Shown in pieces: positions 50,501-59,523 of a DNA stretch of 64,000 nt. The position numbers and the translations under genes are program-made. Position 1 is the first letter of the stretch; every line of letters begins with the position of its first letter. This DNA comes from Mesorhizobium onobrychidis. Its GTDB lineage: Bacteria; Pseudomonadota; Alphaproteobacteria; Rhizobiales; Rhizobiaceae. Below the pieces are notes generated by a model. The model worked only from the letters and a program-made list of their open reading frames with translations, searched no databases and was not told the origin of the DNA. The DNA lies in assembly GCF_024707545.1 (NCBI RefSeq), contig NZ_CP062229.1, forward strand, positions 1,793,501 to 1,857,500. The letters are read 5' to 3'.

Positions 50501-51172
50501 CGTCAACCAGCGGCAGTGCCTGACGACGCCGGTTCTGGAGCAGCGCGCGGACCGCGCGCGCGCACAAGGCGGCTGATGCTGGAGACGGCAACAAGGCTGA
50601 TGCAGGCGGGCGCCACGCCTTCGGTCAGCGAGGTCGCCGAAGCGGCGGAAGTCTCCCGCGCCACCGCCTATCGGTATTTTCCAAGCCAGGCGGCGCTGGT
50701 GCAGGCGGTGGTCGACGAAGGGCTGGGGCCGATCCTCACCTGGAAATCAGCCTCGGCCGATCCCGAGCGCCGCGTCGCCGAACTGTTCGACACGGCCATG
50801 CCACGCATCGAGGCCTTCGAGGCGACCTTCAAGGCGGCGCTGAAGCTGTCGCTCGACCAGTGGGCGCGACGGCAGGCCGGCACGCTGGGCGGCGAGCCGG
50901 CCTTTACGCGCGGCCATCGCGTCGATCTGCTCAAGGACGCGATCGCACCGCTCAAGAGCCGGCTGCCGCCACGCGAATTCAAGCGCCTGGCACAGGCCCT
51001 GTCGTTGACCTTCGGCGTCGAAGTGCTCATCGTACTGAAGGATATATGGGGGCTGGACAGCCGCAAGATGATGTCGGTAGCGCAATGGGCAGCCGGCGCC
51101 CTGGTACGGGCTGCAGTGATGGAATCGATGACCAGAGGAGATAGAAGCGCGCCGGCGACAGCTACGGAATAG
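50489..51172 (+). CDS. TetR/AcrR-family regulator
   Basis: The 227-residue protein has a TetR helix-turn-helix at about residues 26-75 (RLMLETATRLMQ, SVSEVAEAAEVSRATAYRYFPSQAALVQAVV) and a variable helical ligand domain. The ATG at 50489 is preferred; the frame is open to 50150 across the divergent gene. Divergent orientation suggests that it controls the Tm-1-like operon. Confidence 0.85.
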   Translation: MNVSRQPAAVPDDAGSGAARGPRARTRRLMLETATRLMQAGATPSVSEVAEAAEVSRATAYRYFPSQAALVQAVVDEGLGPILTWKSASADPERRVAELFDTAMPRIEAFEATFKAALKLSLDQWARRQAGTLGGEPAFTRGHRVDLLKDAIAPLKSRLPPREFKRLAQALSLTFGVEVLIVLKDIWGLDSRKMMSVAQWAAGALVRAAVMESMTRGDRSAPATATE

Positions 51173-51177
51173 CATCG

Positions 51178-51194
51178 ATCTGGTTCGACCAGAT
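51178..51194. promoter_or_regulatory. Perfect palindrome ATCTGGT-TCG-ACCAGAT
   Basis: A 7-3-7 dyad with no mismatch, six bases after the TetR stop and upstream of the sugar ABC operon. It shares ATCTGGT-N3-ACCAGA with the tandem site at 46497-46534. Confidence 0.55.
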
Positions 51195-51356
51195 GGGCAT
51201 GTCGGCTACCGACAATGGTCGACGTGCCGTAGCGCGAAGAAGGCCTTGGCGTATCAAGGAGTAGGAAAATTTAAGAAAAACAGACAGATGTTGCTGGAAT
51301 CTGCTTGTCTGAGGGCCTGCCATCGTCCAAGAAAGAGCTTGACGTGCGTCCGAAAT

Positions 51357-51367
51357 TGGTAATACCA
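51357..51367. promoter_or_regulatory. Palindrome TGGTA-A-TACCA in the ABC promoter region
   Basis: A perfect 11-bp dyad, part of ATTGGTAATACCAGAT, 163 bases before the binding-protein start. It is similar to the GntR-like motif above. The rest of the 358-base gap 51173-51530 holds no gene; a TTGACG at 51339-51344 could be a -35 element, but no good -10 lies at the right distance. Confidence 0.45.
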
Positions 51368-51530
51368 GATCAGGACAATATAGCAGGTTAAAAGTGAGGG
51401 CTGCGATCCATTTTCCGGCTGGGCGAGGAGGCTCAAAAACCGGAACGGCGCCATCACGAGGAACTACCAGGGCCGGCCTCGCCGCCGGCTCGCATGATAC
51501 GGTAGAATGCGCACAAGGGAGGAAATCATC

Positions 51531-52847
51531 ATGCGCAAGACAATGACCAGCATGCTTGCTGGTATCGGCTTAGTGCTCGCCTGCGGAACGTCCGTCTACG
51601 CGCAGGATAAGGAACTCACCATATTCTGGGCTGAATGGGATCCGGCGAACTATTTGCAGGAACTCGTCAACCTTTACGAGGCCGAGAGCGGCGTGAAGGT
51701 CACGGTCGAGACGACGCCGTGGGGGGATTTCCAGACCAAGGCGTTCACCGAATTCAACGCCAAGGGCAGCGCCTACGACATGGTGGTCGGCGATTCCCAG
51801 TGGATCGGCGCCGCCTCCGAGGCCGGTCACTATGTCGACCTCACCGACTTCTTCAACAAGCACAATCTGAAGGAAGTGATGGCGCCGGCGACGGTGAAAT
51901 ACTACGCCGAATATCCATCCAACTCCGGCAAATACTGGTCGATTCCGGCCGAGGGCGACGCGGTCGGCTGGTCCTATCGCAAGGACTGGTTCGAAGATCC
52001 GAAGGAGATGGAGGCCTTCAAAGCCAAGTACGGCTACGATCTCGGCGTGCCGAAGGACTGGAAGCAGCTGCGCGACATCGCCGAATTCTTCCACCGTCCC
52101 GACGAGAAGCGCTACGGCGTCGCCATCTATACCGATAACTCCTACGACGCTCTGGTGATGGGCGTCGAGAACGCCATCTTCTCCTTCGGCGGCGAACTTG
52201 GCGACTATGCCACTTACAAGGTCGACGGGATCGTCAACTCCGAGCAGAACGTCAAGGCGCTCGAGGCCTACAAGGAACTCTATTCCTTCACCCCTCCTGG
52301 TTGGGCCAAGAGCTTCTTCATCGAGGACAACCAGGCGATCACCGAGAACCTGGCGGCGATGAGCATGAACTACTTCGCTTTCTTCCCGGCGCTCATCAAC
52401 GAAGCCTCCAACCCGAATGCCAAGGTCACCGGCTTCTTCGCCAACCCTCCTGGACCGAGCGGCGACCAGTTCGCCGCGCTCGGGGGCCAGGGCATCTCCG
52501 TCGTCTCCTATTCCCAGAATCAGGAAGAGGCGATGAAGTTCCTGGAATGGTTCATCAAGGACGAGACGCAGAAGAAATGGGCGGAACTCGGCGGTTACAC
52601 GGCAAGCGCCAAAGTGCTTGAGTCGCCTGAATTCCAGAACGCCACGCCATACAACAAGGCCTTCTACGAAACCATGTTCAAGGTGAAGGACTTCTGGGCG
52701 ACGCCGGAATATGCCGAGCTGCTCATCCAGATGAACCAACGCGTCTATCCGTACATCACCGGCAATCAAGGCACGGCCAAGGAAGTGCTCGATTCGCTCG
52801 CCGCGGATTGGAACGCAACGTTCAAGAAATACAACCGCGTGAAGTAA
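51531..52847 (+). CDS. Sugar ABC transporter substrate-binding protein
   Basis: The 438-residue protein has a signal peptide (MRKTMTSMLAGIGLVLACGTSVYAQ) and the family 1 extracellular-binding fold: FWAEWDPANYLQELVNLYE, DMVVGDSQWIG and ENLAAMSMNYFAFFPAL. AAGGGAGGAAATCATC lies before ATG 51531, which is preferred over 51507. It is the first gene of a six-gene importer operon. Its ligand is not evident; the family binds oligosaccharides, polyols or glycerol-type compounds. Confidence 0.92.
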   Translation: MRKTMTSMLAGIGLVLACGTSVYAQDKELTIFWAEWDPANYLQELVNLYEAESGVKVTVETTPWGDFQTKAFTEFNAKGSAYDMVVGDSQWIGAASEAGHYVDLTDFFNKHNLKEVMAPATVKYYAEYPSNSGKYWSIPAEGDAVGWSYRKDWFEDPKEMEAFKAKYGYDLGVPKDWKQLRDIAEFFHRPDEKRYGVAIYTDNSYDALVMGVENAIFSFGGELGDYATYKVDGIVNSEQNVKALEAYKELYSFTPPGWAKSFFIEDNQAITENLAAMSMNYFAFFPALINEASNPNAKVTGFFANPPGPSGDQFAALGGQGISVVSYSQNQEEAMKFLEWFIKDETQKKWAELGGYTASAKVLESPEFQNATPYNKAFYETMFKVKDFWATPEYAELLIQMNQRVYPYITGNQGTAKEVLDSLAADWNATFKKYNRVK

Positions 52848-52862
52848 ACGGCATTAACTCTC

Positions 52863-52898
52863 GGAGGGGGCGGGAGCCCGCCCCTTCCGTTTTCTTTT
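52863..52898 (+). terminator. Hairpin between binding-protein and permease genes
   Basis: GGGGCGGG (52867-52874) pairs with CCCGCCCC (52877-52884), followed by the T-rich TTCCGTTTTCTTTT. Such hairpins within ABC operons allow partial termination or protect the mRNA of the binding protein, giving more of it than of the membrane parts. Confidence 0.7.
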
Positions 52899-52920
52899 CC
52901 GGACAAGGAAGGAACGGGCC

Positions 52921-53826
52921 TTGGCCACTGCAGTCATGACCACCCTGGATCCCAACTCGCGCTCCGCCGCCCGCGGCATGAGCGACCTCACGATCCGCAA
53001 TCTCTTCATCATTCCGACGATCGTTTTCCTGATCGTCTTCAACATCTTTCCACTGATCTATTCGCTCGGCTATTCGTTCACCGACTTCCGCGCGTCGAGC
53101 CCCGCGGCGGCCAATTTCGTCGGACTGCAGAATTACCGCGAGCTGCTCAACGACCCGTTCATCTGGTCGAATTTCGCCATCACCGCCAAATATGTCATCG
53201 TCTCCGTAGTCGGCCAGGTCATCGTCGGCTTCGGCGTGGCGTTGCTGCTCAACCGCGATATCCCGTTGAAGGGCCTGCTGACGACACTGCTGCTGTTGCC
53301 AATGATGCTGTCGATGGCCGTCGTCGGCCTGTTCTGGAAACTGCTCTACGATCCGTCCTTCGGCATCATCAACTATACGCTCGGCCTTGGCTCCTTCGAG
53401 TGGCTGTCCAACCCCGACATGGCGCTCTACGCGGTTGCCATCACCGACATCTGGATGTGGTCGCCCTTCGTGATGCTGCTGTCGCTTGCCGGCCTGTCGG
53501 CGGTGCCGAAGCACCTCTACGAAGCAGCCGCGATCGACCGCGCCGGCTCGTTCTATACCTTCTTTCGCATTACGCTGCCCCTGGTCGCGCCGATCCTGAT
53601 GATCGCGATCATCTTTCGCACCATGGAGGCGTTCAAGACCTTCGATCTCGCCTACATCCTGACCAGCCAGCCAACCACCGAGGTGATCTCGATCCGGCTC
53701 TACAAGATGGCGTTCCAGGAATGGCAGACCGGGCGCTCCTGCGCGCTAGCTTACATCGTGCTGATCATGATCCTGGCGATCACCAACATCTACGTCAAAT
53801 ACCTGAACAAGGTGAAGGAGCGCTAG
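52921..53826 (+). CDS. Sugar ABC transporter permease (MalF type)
   Basis: The 301-residue membrane protein has six helices (NLFIIPTIVFLIVFNIFPLIYSL first) and the EAA loop YEAAAIDRAGSFYTFFRITLPLVAP. It starts with TTG 52921 behind AAGGAAGGAACGG; ATG 52936 is the alternative. It pairs with the next gene, one base after its stop. Confidence 0.92.
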   Translation: MATAVMTTLDPNSRSAARGMSDLTIRNLFIIPTIVFLIVFNIFPLIYSLGYSFTDFRASSPAAANFVGLQNYRELLNDPFIWSNFAITAKYVIVSVVGQVIVGFGVALLLNRDIPLKGLLTTLLLLPMMLSMAVVGLFWKLLYDPSFGIINYTLGLGSFEWLSNPDMALYAVAITDIWMWSPFVMLLSLAGLSAVPKHLYEAAAIDRAGSFYTFFRITLPLVAPILMIAIIFRTMEAFKTFDLAYILTSQPTTEVISIRLYKMAFQEWQTGRSCALAYIVLIMILAITNIYVKYLNKVKER

Positions 53827-53827
53827 A

Positions 53828-54787
53828 ATGGCCGCTGTCACCACCTCTGCCGAGCGTTCGCTCAACAAGCTCGCCATCGTCGGCGTGCTGATCGTCACGA
53901 TGATCTTCCTGGCGCCGATCTACTGGATAGCCTCGACGGCGTTCAAGCCGCGCAATCTCGCCACCACCATCCCGCCGACGGTGGTCTTCCAGCCGGAGAT
54001 ATCGCCCTTCGTAAAGCTGTTCACCAAGCGGTCGCAGTTGCGCACTGCGCCGACGCCGGAACAATACGCCGCCGCCCCGTGGTGGGAGCGGCTGGTGTTT
54101 GACGGCGGCGAGAAGGTGGTGCGCTCGGGCAGGGGCGAGGTGCAGTGGTCCGGTTATCCGAGCCGCTTCATGAACTCGCTGATCGTCGCCATCACCTCGA
54201 CGATCCTCGCGGTCGGCATGGGCACCTTCACGGCTTACGGGTTCTCGCGCTTCAAGATAAAGGGGGAACAGGACCTGCTCTTCTTCATCCTGTCGACGCG
54301 CATGCTGCCGCCGGTGGTGGTGGCGATCCCGATGTTCCTGATGTACCGGGTCGTCGGCCTCAACGACACGCATTGGGGCCTGATCATTCTCTACACCGCC
54401 TTCAACCTCAGCTTCTCTGTATGGCTGATGAAGGGGTTCATGGACGAAATTCCGAAGGAGTACGAGGAGGCGGCGCTCGTCGACGGCTACACGCGCATGG
54501 AAGCCTTCTTCAAGATCGTGCTGCCTGAGGCCGCCACCGGCATCGCCGCCACCGCGGTGTTCTGCTTCATCACCGCATGGAACGAATATGCCTTCGCGCT
54601 GATCATGACCAACCGACGCGCCCAGACGGCGCCACCGTTCATTCCAAGCCAGGTCGGTTCCGGGTTGCCCGACTGGACGGTCATCGCGGCCGGCACCTTC
54701 CTGTTCCTGCTGCCTGTCGCCATCTTCACCTTCCTGTTGCGCAACCACCTCCTGCGCGGCATGTCCTTCGGAGCGATCCGTAAATGA
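53828..54787 (+). CDS. Sugar ABC transporter permease (MalG type)
   Basis: The 319-residue membrane protein has the EAA motif YEEAALVDGYTRMEAFFKIVLPEA and VFCFITAWNEYAFALIMT near the C-terminus. A periplasmic loop of about 75 residues between the first two helices is longer than in most homologues. Its stop overlaps the start of the small membrane protein gene by 4 bases. Confidence 0.92.
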   Translation: MAAVTTSAERSLNKLAIVGVLIVTMIFLAPIYWIASTAFKPRNLATTIPPTVVFQPEISPFVKLFTKRSQLRTAPTPEQYAAAPWWERLVFDGGEKVVRSGRGEVQWSGYPSRFMNSLIVAITSTILAVGMGTFTAYGFSRFKIKGEQDLLFFILSTRMLPPVVVAIPMFLMYRVVGLNDTHWGLIILYTAFNLSFSVWLMKGFMDEIPKEYEEAALVDGYTRMEAFFKIVLPEAATGIAATAVFCFITAWNEYAFALIMTNRRAQTAPPFIPSQVGSGLPDWTVIAAGTFLFLLPVAIFTFLLRNHLLRGMSFGAIRK

Positions 54788-54993
54788 TCCGCCATGCTAC
54801 AATCCAGCGCACGGCCGAGATCGTGATGGTGTGCGGCATCATCGCGCTCTGCCAGCCGTGGAGTCTCTTCCTGCACCGCTACGGCCTGACGATCATCATC
54901 GTCGGGCTGCTGACGTTCATGATCACCGGCTGGGTCGGTCCAAGGCAGAAGCCGCAGGCGACCGGCACGCCGGAAAAAGAAGGTCACGCATGA
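54784..54993 (+). CDS. Small two-helix membrane protein inside the sugar ABC operon
   Basis: The 69-residue protein has two hydrophobic stretches (IVMVCGIIALCQPWSLFL and LTIIIVGLLTFMITGWVG) and a polar C-terminal tail. It overlaps both neighbours by 4 bases (ATGA), so it is a real member of the operon. Rhizobial glycerol importer operons also carry a small membrane protein of unknown role at a similar place. It may stabilise the permease complex. Confidence 0.8.
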   Translation: MIRHATIQRTAEIVMVCGIIALCQPWSLFLHRYGLTIIIVGLLTFMITGWVGPRQKPQATGTPEKEGHA

Positions 54994-56099
54994 CCCAGAT
55001 CGAGCTTCGTGGCATCCAGAAATTCTTTGGCGCCGTTCAGGTCATCAAGGACCTCAATCTCAAGATCGACGACAACGAGTTCATCGTGCTGCTCGGCCAG
55101 TCGGGCTGCGGCAAGACGACGACGCTTCGCGCCATCGCCGGGCTGGAGACGATCGACGGCGGCGATGTGCTCATCGACGGCAAGCCGGTCCAGCATCTCA
55201 AGGCTGCCGACCGCGACATCGCCATGGTCTTCCAATCGTTCTCGCTCTATCCGCATATGAGCGTCTACGAGAACATCGCTTTTCCGTTGCGCGCCATGCG
55301 CAAGAGCAAGGCGGAGATCGACGGCGAGGTGCGCTCGGTCGCCAAAGTGCTGCAGATCACCGACCTGCTCGGCAAGAAGCCGTCGGCGCTGTCGGGCGGC
55401 GACATGCAGCGCGTGGCGATCGGCCGGGCGCTGGTGCGGCGGCCGAAGGCGATGCTGATGGACGAGCCGATCGGCGCGCTCGACGCCAAGCTGCGCGAGG
55501 AGATGCGCGCGGAGATCAAGCGGCTGCACATCAAGCAGGGCTCGACCACCATCTACGTCACCCACGACCAGATCGAGGCGATGAGCCTTGCTGACCGCAT
55601 CGTCATCATGCATGAGGGCGTTCTGCAACAGGTAGGCAGCCCATCGGAAGTGTATACGCACCCGGCCAATTTGTTCGTCGCGCAATTCGTTGGCTCGCCT
55701 GTGATGAACGTCGCCAACGCGGCGGTGACGATGAACGGCTCCGGCGCCAGGGTCACCCTCGACGGGGCCGCGGAAGGGTTCCTTTTCCCGGCCGAACTGG
55801 TCGGCCAACTCGACGCTGCGAACGTCGGGCAGGACCGCCTTGCGCTCGGCATCCGCCCCGAAGGCGTGATGGTCTCGCGCGAGCCGGCGGATGGTTATCT
55901 GCCGGTCGAGGCGCACATCATCGAACCGCTTGGCTCCTACGATATCGTCGACCTCAAGGTCGGGGCACAGATGTTGCGCGCCCGGACCCGTTCCGGTTTC
56001 GTCGGCAAGCCGGGGGTTCAGGTCTTCGCCAAGCTCGACCCGGCGCAGGCGCATTTCTTCGACACGGCAAGCGGCAATTCGCTGGGGGTGAGACTCTGA
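54990..56099 (+). CDS. Sugar ABC transporter ATPase 1 (MalK/UgpC type)
   Basis: The 369-residue ATPase has Walker A GQSGCGKTTTLRAIAG, signature LSGGDMQRVAIGRALV (Asp-Met replacing the usual Gln-Gln), Walker B MLMDEPIGALDAKLREEM, and a C-terminal TOBE domain. ATG 54990 overlaps the previous stop. With the following gene it makes a heterodimeric ATPase, which is unusual for MalK-type importers, where one gene suffices, but known for the glycerol importer of rhizobia. Confidence 0.92.
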   Translation: MTQIELRGIQKFFGAVQVIKDLNLKIDDNEFIVLLGQSGCGKTTTLRAIAGLETIDGGDVLIDGKPVQHLKAADRDIAMVFQSFSLYPHMSVYENIAFPLRAMRKSKAEIDGEVRSVAKVLQITDLLGKKPSALSGGDMQRVAIGRALVRRPKAMLMDEPIGALDAKLREEMRAEIKRLHIKQGSTTIYVTHDQIEAMSLADRIVIMHEGVLQQVGSPSEVYTHPANLFVAQFVGSPVMNVANAAVTMNGSGARVTLDGAAEGFLFPAELVGQLDAANVGQDRLALGIRPEGVMVSREPADGYLPVEAHIIEPLGSYDIVDLKVGAQMLRARTRSGFVGKPGVQVFAKLDPAQAHFFDTASGNSLGVRL

Positions 56100-57184
56100 T
56101 GGCCCATATCCAGCTCAAGAATATCTCGAAGACATTCGGCAATCACACCGCATTGACCGGGCTCAATCTCGACATTGCCGACGGCGAGTTCTTCGTGCTG
56201 CTCGGTGAGACCGGCGCCGGCAAGACGACGACGCTGCGCATGATCGCCGGCCTGGAAAAGCCGGACGAGGGTCAGATATTCATCGACGGCGCTGATGTCG
56301 CTGACTGGGGTGCGGCCGAGCGCGACGTGGCACTGGTTCTGCAGCAATACTCGCTTTATCCGCGCTACACGGTGCGCGAAAACCTCGAATTTCCGCTGAA
56401 GCCAAAAATCCGCCGCATCGAGCCCGACGAGATCAAGACGCGCGTCGATCGCGTTGCCAGGACCTTGCGTATCGAGCATCTGCTCGACCGCAAGACGGAT
56501 CGCCTCTCTGGCGGCGAGATGCAGCGCGTCTCGATTGGTCGCGCCATCGTGCGTAAGCCGCGCGTATTCCTGATGGATGAGCCCCTCTCCGCACTCGATG
56601 CCAAGCTGCGCGAGGCGCTGCGCACCGAACTGAAGAACATCCAAATGAACCTTAGTCAGACCTTCCTGTTCGTCACGCACGATCAGATCGAGGCGATGTC
56701 GATGGGCGACAAGGTTGGCGTGCTCAACCATGGCCGCATCGTCCAGACCGGCACGCCGTATGAGATCTATAACAATCCGCGCGACACCTACGTGGCGAGC
56801 TTCGTCGGCTCGCCGCCGATGAACCTCATCGACGGCAAACTCGTCAACGGTCGCGCGGTGATGGCACCGCTGAATTTCGAACTGCCTTTTGCGGGGGGGG
56901 CCAAGACGAGCGCTGCGACCGACGGTCGCCCGCTCGTCTTCGGTATTCGTCCAGAGGATGTCTATCTCGAGAGCGGAGCGCCGGTGGAAGCGCGCGTCCA
57001 CGATGTCGAGAACCATGGCGTCGAGAAGATCCTTACACTGCGGGTCGGCGACGCCATGCTGCGGGCCACGGTGCCGGCCAGAACCGATGTCGAAATCGAG
57101 CAGCCGGTGCGCTTTGCCTGGGATCCGGACAAGGTGGTGCTGTTCGACAAGGCTAGCGGAATAAGCCTCCGTCACGCGGGCTAA
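56099..57184 (+). CDS. Sugar ABC transporter ATPase 2 (MalK/UgpC type)
   Basis: The 361-residue ATPase has GETGAGKTTTLRMIAG, signature LSGGEMQRVSIGRAIV, VFLMDEPLSALDAKLREAL and a TOBE domain. The ATG shares its A with the previous TGA stop. Last gene of the operon; a run of eight Gs at 56894-56901 inside the gene is a possible slippage spot. Confidence 0.92.
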   Translation: MAHIQLKNISKTFGNHTALTGLNLDIADGEFFVLLGETGAGKTTTLRMIAGLEKPDEGQIFIDGADVADWGAAERDVALVLQQYSLYPRYTVRENLEFPLKPKIRRIEPDEIKTRVDRVARTLRIEHLLDRKTDRLSGGEMQRVSIGRAIVRKPRVFLMDEPLSALDAKLREALRTELKNIQMNLSQTFLFVTHDQIEAMSMGDKVGVLNHGRIVQTGTPYEIYNNPRDTYVASFVGSPPMNLIDGKLVNGRAVMAPLNFELPFAGGAKTSAATDGRPLVFGIRPEDVYLESGAPVEARVHDVENHGVEKILTLRVGDAMLRATVPARTDVEIEQPVRFAWDPDKVVLFDKASGISLRHAG

Positions 57185-57237
57185 AGCGCGTCTATTCGGC
57201 GGGGAGATGCTAAGCGGCTTGAAGCCTCTGGCCAGGC

Positions 57238-58209
57238 TTAGCCGGCTTGACGGGTCTCAGCCTGTTCCTCGGCCCGGAAATGGCTGGGGGCCGATCCGAT
57301 GACGCGCTTGAACGCCCGACTGAACGACGCGTCGGATTCATAACCGAGGCGAGCGGCGACGACGGAAATCTTCAGCCGGTCGCGGACCAGCCATTGCCGT
57401 GCCTGGTGCATTCTCACCTGGGTGACATATCTCGCCGGCGTTTCGCCGACGATCGTCGCGAAGCGTTCCGCGAAGCCTGATCGCGAGGCGCCCATCATCC
57501 TGGCCAGCGTTTCCACCGTCCAGTCGCGGTCCGGTTCGAGATGGATCGCGGCCAGCACGCGCCCAATCTCCCGATCCCTCACTGCCGCAATCCAGCCGGA
57601 CGCGTCGCCGCAGCCGCGCTCGACCCATGACCGGATGACGGTGGCGGCCAGCACATCGGCAAGCCGTGCCAGAATGCCGCCGGAGCCGACGCGCTCCATC
57701 GTCACTTCGCGCGCCATGGCCTCCAGCAGATGCGGGATGCCCGGTTCATAGGCTTCCAGTTCGTGCGCGCGCATCACGTCCGGCATCATGCCGAGCAATG
57801 GGTGCAAGCCGTCGAGATTGAAATACATGCTGCCGAAAAACAGCAGCGTCCCCGGCCGGCAACCTTCGTTGGACATGCAGTAAACGCCCTTGCAGACCTC
57901 GGCGACCTCGTAGCCCTGGATCGGCGAAGCTTCAGTGCCCGGCTCGCTCGCCAGGACGTGTGCCGCACCGCGCGGCAGCAGCACCGCGTCGCCCGCCTTG
58001 AGCTCCACCCATTCGCCGGACGGCTGCAGCAGCCAGCATCCCTTGCGGCCGATGAAATGAAACCGCGCCGCCGTCTGGGCCGGAAACTGGAGGCCCCAGG
58101 GCTCCTGCATTTCACAGCGGCCGTATTCGACGCCGTCGAGCCTTAACCCGCGCAATATGTCTGTCAGCGGATCGCCGGTGATCGGAACTTTGGACGAATG
58201 GTCAAGCAT
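57238..58209 (-). CDS. AraC-family regulator with cupin-type sensor
   Basis: About 323 residues. The N-terminal half is a cupin-type sensor (ARFHFIGRKGCWLLQPSGEW, LLPRGAAHVLAS); the C-terminal AraC domain has LARMMGASRSGFAERFATIVGETPARYVTQVRMHQA and ISVVAARLGYESDASFSRAFKR. ATG 58209 fits the family; 58245 is an in-frame alternative. It is divergent from an MFS exporter gene, the usual arrangement for this regulator subgroup. Confidence 0.88.
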   Translation of the reverse strand: MLDHSSKVPITGDPLTDILRGLRLDGVEYGRCEMQEPWGLQFPAQTAARFHFIGRKGCWLLQPSGEWVELKAGDAVLLPRGAAHVLASEPGTEASPIQGYEVAEVCKGVYCMSNEGCRPGTLLFFGSMYFNLDGLHPLLGMMPDVMRAHELEAYEPGIPHLLEAMAREVTMERVGSGGILARLADVLAATVIRSWVERGCGDASGWIAAVRDREIGRVLAAIHLEPDRDWTVETLARMMGASRSGFAERFATIVGETPARYVTQVRMHQARQWLVRDRLKISVVAARLGYESDASFSRAFKRVIGSAPSHFRAEEQAETRQAG

Positions 58210-58252
58210 GATGGTGTTTCTAGCATGGAAACTCCAGATAGTCACTCCCTAT

Positions 58253-58283
58253 GTTGCACTGCAGCCAGATGCTGCGCTGCAAC
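58253..58283. promoter_or_regulatory. Near-perfect inverted repeat between AraC and MFS genes
   Basis: GTTGCACTGCAGC (58253-58265) and GCTGCGCTGCAAC (58271-58283) pair at 11 of 13 positions around a 5-base spacer, 18 bases before the MFS start. It is a candidate operator for the AraC protein. Confidence 0.5.
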
Positions 58284-58301
58284 CAGATCGGAGATCCCAT
58301 C

Positions 58302-59516
58302 ATGACTGAACCCGCGACAGGCGTCATGGACGCCGTTCTCGATCCCGCGGAAACCGACGAACGAGCCGAACCTGCGTGGGGGGCGGTCGTATCCCTCGCG
58401 CTCGGTGTCTTTGGGCTGGTGACCGCAGAATTCCTGCCTGCCAGCCTGCTGACGCCGCTGGCGCAGGACCTCGGTGTGACGGAAGGCACTGCCGGCCAAG
58501 CGGTGACGGCGACGGCCGTCGTCGGCGCGATAGCCGCCCCGACCATGGCCATCGTCACCAGACGGCTGGACCGCAGGCTGGTGATGTGGGCGCTGACGGT
58601 GCTGCTGATCCTGTCGAACCTGCTAGCAGCGTTTGCGTCCTCGCTTCCCGTTCTTCTGATCGCCCGCATCATGCTCGGGATCAGCCTCGGCGGCTTCTGG
58701 TCGATGTCGGCGGCCATGGCGATGCGGCTTGTCCCGATGCGGCTGATGCCGCGCGCCATGTCGATCATTCTCACCGGCGTTTCGGTGGCGACGGTCTGTG
58801 CGGCCCCGGTCGGTGCCTATGTCGGCGACATCTGGGGATGGCGAACGGCCTTCATGATCGCAGCGATTGTCGGCGCCCTGGCGCTGCTCGTGCAGATCGC
58901 CACCCTTCCGAAGCTGCCGCCGGCGGGCGTGGCAAGCTTTCGGACCTTGCTGGAGGTAATAAAGCGGCCGATGATCAGGGTTGCGCTTCTGGTGGTCCTG
59001 CTGGTCGCCTCGGGACACTTTGCCGGCTTCACCTATGTCCGCCCGTTTCTTGAGAAGGTGCCCGCGCTGGACATCGAGACGATCTCGCTTGTGCTGCTCG
59101 CCTACGGCATCGGTGGCTTCTTCGGCAATTTTGCCGGCGGGTTCATGGCCGAACGCAGCCTCAAGACCGCCGTCGGCCTGGCGCCTCTGCTGATTGCTGT
59201 GGCAGCTGCCTTGCTGCTTACTCTCGGAGCCTCGCCAGTCGTTGCGGCGATAGCGGTTGCCGCCTGGGGCTTTGCCTTCGGCGCGGTGCCGGTCGGGCTG
59301 CAAACCTGGCTGGTGCGAGCCGCTCCCGACCAGGCAGAAAGTGCCGGCGGACTGATGGTCGCCACGTTCCAGGTGGCCATCGCGCTGGGCGCCGTTTTCG
59401 GCGGCCTGCTGGTCGACAATGCCGGCGTTGCCAGCGCTTTCGCCTATTGCGGGATCGCAACGTTGCTGGCGGCCTTGGCGGCGTTCTTGCTTGGCCCGAG
59501 GACAGCCGAGCGTTGA
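58302..59516 (+). CDS. MFS transporter (drug/sugar efflux type)
   Basis: The 404-residue protein has twelve helices and the DHA1-like start AVVSLALGVFGLVTAEFLPASLLTPLAQDLGVTEGTAGQAVTA (as in AraJ and similar exporters) with motif A-like RRLDRRLVM in loop 2-3. ATG 58302 follows CGGAGATCCC; the frame is open to 58251 over the operator. Probably expressed under the divergent AraC regulator. Substrate unknown. Confidence 0.9.
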   Translation: MTEPATGVMDAVLDPAETDERAEPAWGAVVSLALGVFGLVTAEFLPASLLTPLAQDLGVTEGTAGQAVTATAVVGAIAAPTMAIVTRRLDRRLVMWALTVLLILSNLLAAFASSLPVLLIARIMLGISLGGFWSMSAAMAMRLVPMRLMPRAMSIILTGVSVATVCAAPVGAYVGDIWGWRTAFMIAAIVGALALLVQIATLPKLPPAGVASFRTLLEVIKRPMIRVALLVVLLVASGHFAGFTYVRPFLEKVPALDIETISLVLLAYGIGGFFGNFAGGFMAERSLKTAVGLAPLLIAVAAALLLTLGASPVVAAIAVAAWGFAFGAVPVGLQTWLVRAAPDQAESAGGLMVATFQVAIALGAVFGGLLVDNAGVASAFAYCGIATLLAALAAFLLGPRTAER

Positions 59517-59523
59517 GTGTCCG

